From assembly GCA_964469565.1 (NCBI GenBank), contig CAYXZD010000012.1:62001-126000 (forward strand): a DNA stretch of 64,000 bases. Direction: 5' to 3'. Source of the stretch: GCA-2720975 sp964469565. Lineage in GTDB: Bacteria > Planctomycetota > UBA1135 > GCA-002686595. A model generated the notes under the pieces. It made no database searches. It saw only the letters and a list, made by a program, of their open reading frames with translations, and was not told the origin of the DNA. Both the position numbers and the translations under genes were made by a program. The stretch's first letter is position 1. Each line of letters begins with the position of its first letter. Shown one piece after another: positions 59,656-64,000 of this stretch.

Positions 59656-61031
59656 TGACGCACCTCTTGCCCGACATCGGGCTGCTCATCCACGGCAGCT
59701 TGGGCCAGTAATGCACCTAGGGCTTGGCGGCCTGCCCGTTCAAGGTGCCGTACCAATGAGCTCTCTTGAGTAGGGTCGCTGTAGTGCCGGGTGGCTCGCA
59801 CTTCCTTCCAGCGGGTGTGTTGCGCCTCTTCAGAGAGTGCGAGTCGGGCGGACGTTAGGAGTTCCTCGCGCTCGGAACAGCGCGGACCGGCGAGAATCAA
59901 CAAGTCTCGGGCTAGGAGACCCACAGGGTCATTGCCTTTGGCGAGGGCTTCCAAATCCTGGTGCGGTTCAAATCGGGTTCTCACCCGATTGATGAAGATT
60001 TCCGTGCCTGCTTGGTTGGGTTGAAGCTCTGACCAATCCGTTTCATCCTCGACGAGGCGGCGAATACCCCGGCCGTGCAAGGGTCTGCCCACAAGGGTGA
60101 ATCGTAGGCCCAGCGCGCGGGGAACAATCCCTCGCAGGTGCAGAGCATCGGCAGCTTGAGCGGCCTGGGCGGTGATGAGGTCCGCGACATCATCGGGTTG
60201 AGCAGAGTCTTCGATCTCTAGGGTGATCTCTTGCCAGCGCAGTGGGGCGATCACCTTTTGCTCGTACTGGACGCTCCCGTCCTCACTAATCTCGATGAGC
60301 CAGGGGCCGCGGTCGCCGGGTTCGCCAGCATCGAGTCCTACCAGTGACCCTAGATACCCAAAGGGAGCTTGTCCGTTGATGGCTTCCTTTCCAAAACTAG
60401 GTTTGTGGATGTGCCCGAGGAGCCATGTGTCGAAATCTGTTTGTTCTAATTCAGATAACTTGAATGGAGCGTAAGTGCCTGTGCCATTGAGGTCGCCGTG
60501 CAGGAGCCCCACGCGAGGCAGGCCCGTGTTGCGGTCAGCCATGGGGCTCTTGAGTAATCCGGCTACTGGACTCAGGGAGTGTTGCCGCGCGGGGAAAGAC
60601 CAACCAACGAGCTCAGCGAATTCGCGGCCCTGAGAGGTCAAGACTGAACTCTCCCATTGCCCGTTGCAGCCCAACAACCTGAGCTTGGGTATGGTGGCTC
60701 TCAGGCGGGGAAGGGCTTCAGCATCGTGATTGCCACCCACGGCCCAGGTTGAAATCCCCACTGCATTGAGCTCAGCGACTGCCGATTCTAGGGGTCGCAT
60801 GGCTTCGAAGCGGGCATTCGTGTTCTCCACCAAATCCCCCGCAAAGAGCACCGCATCGACATTGCATTCAATGCCCACCTGCACAGCACTGGCTAGGGCC
60901 GCAGCTGGCGAGAGATCAGAGTGATCAAGCCCTGGCAGATTGAGGGGAACACCTGAGGGGCGCGAGCCCAGGTGCATGTCCCCAATTGCGAGCAGCTTGC
61001 CTCCCCCGGGCATGGCTGTCTGGTTTTTCAT
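59652..61031 (-). CDS. SbcD/YhaO-like metallophosphoesterase
   Basis: 459 residues from the ATG at 61031; the open frame upstream to 61193 is basic and not conserved. The calcineurin-type metal motifs are present: GDMHLG, AGDLVEN, GGNHDAE, LLHGDLNG and LGHIHKP. Mre11/SbcD-like nucleases with YhaN/SbcC-like ATPases process DNA ends or hairpins, and the pair is coupled here as usual. The C-terminal part (about 340-459) is helical, with repeated LARDL and LSEEAQ-like segments that may bind the coiled coil of the partner. A TAAGAT box lies eight bases before the ATG. Confidence 0.88.
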   Translation of the reverse strand: MKNQTAMPGGGKLLAIGDMHLGSRPSGVPLNLPGLDHSDLSPAAALASAVQVGIECNVDAVLFAGDLVENTNARFEAMRPLESAVAELNAVGISTWAVGGNHDAEALPRLRATIPKLRLLGCNGQWESSVLTSQGREFAELVGWSFPARQHSLSPVAGLLKSPMADRNTGLPRVGLLHGDLNGTGTYAPFKLSELEQTDFDTWLLGHIHKPSFGKEAINGQAPFGYLGSLVGLDAGEPGDRGPWLIEISEDGSVQYEQKVIAPLRWQEITLEIEDSAQPDDVADLITAQAAQAADALHLRGIVPRALGLRFTLVGRPLHGRGIRRLVEDETDWSELQPNQAGTEIFINRVRTRFEPHQDLEALAKGNDPVGLLARDLLILAGPRCSEREELLTSARLALSEEAQHTRWKEVRATRHYSDPTQESSLVRHLERAGRQALGALLAQAAVDEQPDVGQEVRQ

Positions 61032-61039
61032 TGGGGCCA

Positions 61040-61045
61040 ATCTTA
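61040..61045 (-). promoter_or_regulatory. -10-like TAAGAT before the SbcD/SbcC pair
   Basis: TAAGAT on the minus strand, eight bases before the ATG at 61031, with a weak -35 (TTCAAG, 61063-61068) at 17 bp. No ribosome site. Confidence 0.35.
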
Positions 61046-61210
61046 CACGGAACCCTGGGAATCTTGAATAAGCTCTGGGGCCCGCAGTAGGCCCTTCCAA
61101 TCCCCAAAAGGCTGCCCCCAGGCGTTTGCCCCGGCCGTTTCTTTCCCCTTCCCCGCGCACCCCGTTACCATGGCCTCGATCCCGTTTACCCATCTAACCG
61201 CTCCTACCCC

Positions 61211-61708
61211 ATGCCCACAATCCTGAGTCTCCAAGAGAGCCCTGGGTTCTTTGAACAAGTGTTCGAAGCTTTTTCCCCTGACATCCTGATGTCTTGGGAG
61301 TTTTGGACTGTTCTCTCCGCCCTCCTACTCGTTGGGGAAATCCTGACGGCCGGTTTCCTACTGGGGGCGTTCATTCCCGGGACCGTGCTCTCCGCACTCC
61401 TCGCAACCCTCGGGGTTGGTATGCAAGGCCAACTGTGGGGATTCATCGCTGGGACCATGGTGGGTTTGGTTGTCTTACGACCGATGGTCATGGCCAAGAT
61501 CCAAGCTGCGGGCGAACCGACCAATACCAATGCTCTGGTTGGCCAGGCGGCTGTGGTCACCGAGCGAATAACGCCCACACAACCCGGCCGCGTCAAGGTG
61601 CGCTCAGAAGAGTGGCGGGCCACAAGCGAGGCCGTTCACGAGGCCGGTGCATCGGTGATTGTGTCGAGCGTCCAAGGCAATGCCGTGCATGTTGCCTCCG
61701 GTGTCTAA
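61211..61708 (+). CDS. nfeD: NfeD-family membrane protein
   Basis: 165 residues. Two to three transmembrane segments (LMSWEFWTVLSALLLVGEILTAGFLLGAFIPGTVLSALLATL and QGQLWGFIAGTMVGLVVL) are followed by a soluble OB-fold of about 60 residues (NALVGQAAVVTERITPTQPGRVKVRSEEWRA). NfeD proteins partner with SPFH/stomatin proteins. Such a gene (61814) follows 105 nt downstream, so the pair probably makes a membrane microdomain complex. There is no ClpP-like protease domain (short-form NfeD). Confidence 0.88.
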   Translation: MPTILSLQESPGFFEQVFEAFSPDILMSWEFWTVLSALLLVGEILTAGFLLGAFIPGTVLSALLATLGVGMQGQLWGFIAGTMVGLVVLRPMVMAKIQAAGEPTNTNALVGQAAVVTERITPTQPGRVKVRSEEWRATSEAVHEAGASVIVSSVQGNAVHVASGV

Positions 61709-61802
61709 ACACCTAGAGGTAGCCAGAGTACTTCCAGCGAATCCCTTCTCAGACTCACGCCCCTAGCCCAGGCGCGCTTCCAAAACCATTCCTCGGGCTC
61801 AC

Positions 61803-61807
61803 AGGAG
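61803..61807 (+). promoter_or_regulatory. Ribosome binding site AGGAG
   Basis: AGGAG six bases before the ATG at 61814. One of few clear Shine-Dalgarno sites in this window. Confidence 0.7.
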
Positions 61808-61813
61808 TTTCCC

Positions 61814-62770
61814 ATGCAATATGTTGTCATCGCCTTTGTGGTCGTCGTTCTCGTGGGCGCAGCATTGGGCCTCAAAATCGTCAACCAGGCAGAAGTCATG
61901 GTGATTGAGCGGCTGGGCAAGTTTCAGCGAGCCCTCGATCCTGGACTCAACCTCGTCATTCCATTCATCGACAAGCCTCGGGCTATTCTCTGGCGCACAC
62001 GTGTGACGAGCCTGAAAGGCCAGGACGTAATCCGGGAGCAACACTCCAAGACGGTGGATCTGCGCGAGCAAGTGTTTGATTTCCCCAAACAATCGGTGAT
62101 CACCGCCGACAACGTTGTCATTGAGATCAATGGCTTGCTGTATTACCAGATCACCGATCCCCGGCGGGCGGTGTATGAGGTGGCCAACCTACCCAACGCT
62201 ATCGAAAAACTCGCACAAACGACCCTTCGAAATATCATTGGTGAGCTGGCTCTTGATTCGACCCTAACGTCGCGCGATGAAATCAATGGGCAAATGCGTA
62301 CCGTGCTCGATGAGGCTACCGACAAATGGGGAGTAAAGGTGAACCGCGTCGAGGTTCAGGACATCGACCCCCCAATTACGGTTCGCGAGGCCATGGAGAT
62401 GCAAATGCGGGCCGAGCGCGAACGCCGAGCAGCAATTCTTGAGGCCGAGGGAATCAAGCAGTCCAAGATCCTCCGTGCCGAGGGCGAGCGGGGTTCTCTG
62501 ATTGCTGAAGCTGAGGGCGATCGACAGAGCCGAATCCTCAGGGCCGAGGGCGAGGCCGAGTCCATTGCGTTGGTCGCTAGCGCTCTCGAGGCCGAGAAAA
62601 TGAACCCTGCTGATTACCTCATCGCGATGAAGTATCTCGGCACGTTGTCGGATATTGGGGTGGCTGAGAACGGCGACAAGACCGTGTTCCTACCCTATGA
62701 GGCCAGTGCTGCCCTCGGCAGCCTTGGGGGCTTGCGGGAGATGTTCAAGGGCGGAGTTTCCACGAGCTAG
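61814..62770 (+). CDS. qmcA: SPFH-domain (stomatin/QmcA-like) membrane protein
   Basis: 318 residues. An N-terminal hydrophobic helix (VIAFVVVVLVGAALGLKIV) is followed by the SPFH domain (VIERLGKFQRALDPGLNLVIPFID) and a helical tail with repeated AEGE units (ILEAEGIKQSKILRAEGERGSLIAEAEGDRQSRILRAEGEAE). Such proteins form oligomeric belts with NfeD and organise membrane domains or regulate FtsH-type proteases. A good AGGAG at six bases supports the start. It lies 90 nt before the asparaginase gene. Confidence 0.93.
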   Translation: MQYVVIAFVVVVLVGAALGLKIVNQAEVMVIERLGKFQRALDPGLNLVIPFIDKPRAILWRTRVTSLKGQDVIREQHSKTVDLREQVFDFPKQSVITADNVVIEINGLLYYQITDPRRAVYEVANLPNAIEKLAQTTLRNIIGELALDSTLTSRDEINGQMRTVLDEATDKWGVKVNRVEVQDIDPPITVREAMEMQMRAERERRAAILEAEGIKQSKILRAEGERGSLIAEAEGDRQSRILRAEGEAESIALVASALEAEKMNPADYLIAMKYLGTLSDIGVAENGDKTVFLPYEASAALGSLGGLREMFKGGVSTS

Positions 62771-62847
62771 TGGCCTGATTCAAAGAGGATGAGCGCTCTG
62801 TTAGCTAGGCCCGCTCCGGGGCCGGCACCCCTCGAGGGCTAATGGGG

Positions 62848-62853
62848 TATTCT
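62848..62853 (+). promoter_or_regulatory. -10-like TATTCT before the asparaginase gene
   Basis: TATTCT seven bases before the ATG at 62861. The intervening AAGGGAC also resembles a weak ribosome site, so a leaderless transcript is less certain here. Confidence 0.3.
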
Positions 62854-62860
62854 AAGGGAC

Positions 62861-63859
62861 ATGACCTCCCTTCCTAGAATCGCGATCTTGGCAACGGGCG
62901 GGACGATTGCCGGGAGCGGCAAGTCGCCCGCAACAAGCGCGTATTCCTCGGCCACACTGCACGTGGATGAGCTGATTGCCAGCGTCCCCATGCTGGGCGA
63001 ACTCGCCTGGGTGGAAGGGGAGCAGGTGGCTCAGGTCGGAAGCCAGGACATGAATGAGCAGCATTGGCTTGCGCTTGCACGGGCTGCCCGTAGCCGGCTT
63101 ACAGATGCCGATGTGGCTGGTTTGGTTGTCACCCATGGTACGGACACTCTTGAGGAGACAGCGTTCTTCCTAGATCAAGTCTTGCCAGCAGCCAAGCCAA
63201 TCGTAATCACGGGTGCTATGCGCCCTGCGTCAGGACTGTCAGCGGATGGCCCGCGAAACATTCTTGATTCGGTTCGGGTGGCGGTCCATCCCGGTGCCCG
63301 CGATCGTGGGGTACTCGTTGTGCTCGATGAGGTCATTCACAGTGCGCGTGCTGTCACCAAAACCAACACTGCGCGAGTGTCTACTTTTCAGTCCCCGGAC
63401 ATTGGAACTGCCGGTGCCATCATCGCTGGACGAACGACGTTCTACCGCCAGGCCAGCGCACGGCCCACGCGCCCGCTACCTGACTTGAGTGGCCTGAGTT
63501 CGCTGCCTCGGGTCGACGTCGTCCATGCCTGTGCGGGCACCCGCGCGGACATTGTCCCAGCCCTGATCGACCTAGGCGTAAAAGGAATTGTGTTGGCAGG
63601 TGTGGGGAATGGGAATGCTTCCAAGGACCTCATTACAGCCCTCGCCCAGGCGGCCGCTCAGGGTGTGGCCGTGGTGCGTAGCACCCGAGCGGGAAGTGGA
63701 TTCGTGGCCCGCAACCTAGAAATCGATGATGATGCGTTGGGTCTAGTGGCCGCTGGACCGCTCAATCCGGCCAAGGCTCGTGTACTTCTGCAATTGGCGT
63801 TGCTGGAAGACTCGTGTAGCCAGGCGATCCAGGAGCGCTTCTTCTCGGTATGTTGTTAG
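62861..63859 (+). CDS. L-asparaginase (type I/II family)
   Basis: Hydrolyses L-asparagine to aspartate and ammonia. 332 residues, full length. The catalytic Thr15 is in ATGGTIAG, and the second triad set is Thr91-His-Gly-Thr-Asp95 with Lys167 (VTKTNT). Ser61 in GSQDM binds substrate. No signal peptide, so probably cytoplasmic. The 3' end overlaps the start of a sulfatase gene by 10 nt. Confidence 0.93.
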   Translation: MTSLPRIAILATGGTIAGSGKSPATSAYSSATLHVDELIASVPMLGELAWVEGEQVAQVGSQDMNEQHWLALARAARSRLTDADVAGLVVTHGTDTLEETAFFLDQVLPAAKPIVITGAMRPASGLSADGPRNILDSVRVAVHPGARDRGVLVVLDEVIHSARAVTKTNTARVSTFQSPDIGTAGAIIAGRTTFYRQASARPTRPLPDLSGLSSLPRVDVVHACAGTRADIVPALIDLGVKGIVLAGVGNGNASKDLITALAQAAAQGVAVVRSTRAGSGFVARNLEIDDDALGLVAAGPLNPAKARVLLQLALLEDSCSQAIQERFFSVCC

Positions 63860-64000
63860 CCAGCACCGCCATCGCATTGATGTCGGCATGGAGTGCCCAA
63901 GACGGTTCATTGGAAGGGGGGCAGGCCCGGCCCAACATTCTGCTGATTCTCGCAGATGACGTGGGCGTCGAGGCCTTTGGGAGTTATGGCGGGCAGAGTT
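63850..64000 (+). CDS. Sulfatase, N-terminal part (right edge)
   Basis: Only 50 codons are visible. The ATG at 63850 lies in the last codons of the asparaginase gene (10-nt overlap). A signal peptide (LLASTAIALMSAWSA) is followed by RPNILLILADDVGVEAFGSYGG, the metal-binding strand of alkaline-phosphatase-superfamily sulfatases. The formylglycine motif would lie beyond the window, so it cannot be confirmed as an active sulfatase. Confidence 0.8.
   Translation, partial: MLLASTAIALMSAWSAQDGSLEGGQARPNILLILADDVGVEAFGSYGGQS

Noticed and set aside
62808..62823. GGCCC/GGGCC hairpin between the SPFH and asparaginase genes
   Set aside because: Only five base pairs and no T-run; not counted as a terminator.
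1..64000. tRNA, rRNA, CRISPR, IS elements, prophage or integrase genes
   Set aside because: I looked for tRNA T-loop motifs, direct repeats with spacers, transposase-like ORFs and terminal inverted repeats and found none that stand up; the window reads as ordinary chromosome.

Overview
This 64 kb window is protein-coding throughout, at roughly 58-60 % G+C by eye. I saw no rRNA, tRNA, CRISPR array or insertion sequence. The gene content points to a Planctomycetota-like bacterium: two sulfatases, an ASPIC/UnbV (CRTAC1-type) secreted protein, secreted squalene-cyclase-like proteins, a Gfo/Idh/MocA oxidoreductase, many TPR lipoproteins and exported proteins, and DeoC/RpiB enzymes of the kind associated with sugar-phosphate microcompartments. 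The assignment is inferred from content and not from a marker gene. Many starts lack a Shine-Dalgarno sequence and have a TANNNT -10-like hexamer only 6-15 nt upstream, which suggests leaderless or short-leader mRNAs.

Layout. (1) 1-687 (-): 5' part of a lipoprotein metallopeptidase running off the left edge. (2) 788-5629 (+): nucleoside catabolic operon (small acidic protein, deoB, pyrimidine-nucleoside phosphorylase, CNT transporter, purine-nucleoside phosphorylase). It is completed by rpiB and deoC at 9858-11581, both with unusual N-terminal extensions. Between them lie a divergent dynamin-like GTPase (-) and a TPR lipoprotein (+). (3) 11694-13481 (-): membrane protein, YjbQ, and a short hydrolase-like orphan. 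(4) 13959-30068 (+): the outstanding feature, eleven consecutive exported amidohydrolase-fold genes (twelve domains), most overlapping by 4-20 nt or nearly abutting. Four central genes keep the full set of metal ligands. The other seven (eight domains) have lost the HxH motif and look like pseudoenzymes. (5) 30214-38934: TrpD-like protein, FMN alpha-hydroxyacid dehydrogenase, then a leftward set with an APC permease fused to EIIA and RCK_C domains, an ASPIC/UnbV protein and a TPR protein. (6) 39078-46920: alpha/beta hydrolase without a nucleophile serine, a two-gene molybdopterin oxidoreductase with a fused FeS-membrane-anchor subunit, a secreted thioredoxin/cyclase-like protein and a rhodanese. 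(7) 46921-47129: structured non-coding segment ending in a strong intrinsic terminator. (8) 47141-51722: two pseudopilin-like genes divergent from a large exported cyclase-like protein. (9) 51839-56188 (+): glucuronokinase, sugar nucleotidyltransferase, oxidoreductase and sulfatase, translationally coupled. (10) 56185-61031 (-): SbcC/YhaN-like and SbcD/YhaO-like pair. (11) 61211-64000 (+): NfeD, SPFH protein, asparaginase and the start of another sulfatase.

How the parts fit. The nucleoside genes would import (deoxy)nucleosides, phosphorolyse them, isomerise pentose-1-phosphates, and split deoxyribose-5-phosphate to acetaldehyde and glyceraldehyde-3-phosphate. The amidohydrolase array is most simply a periplasmic hydrolase family, expanded in place, whose inactive members may scaffold or bind substrate. 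Its substrate cannot be read from the sequence. The 51.8-56.2 kb operon suggests conversion of uronic acid to a nucleotide sugar beside desulfation, as in use or synthesis of sulfated polyuronides.
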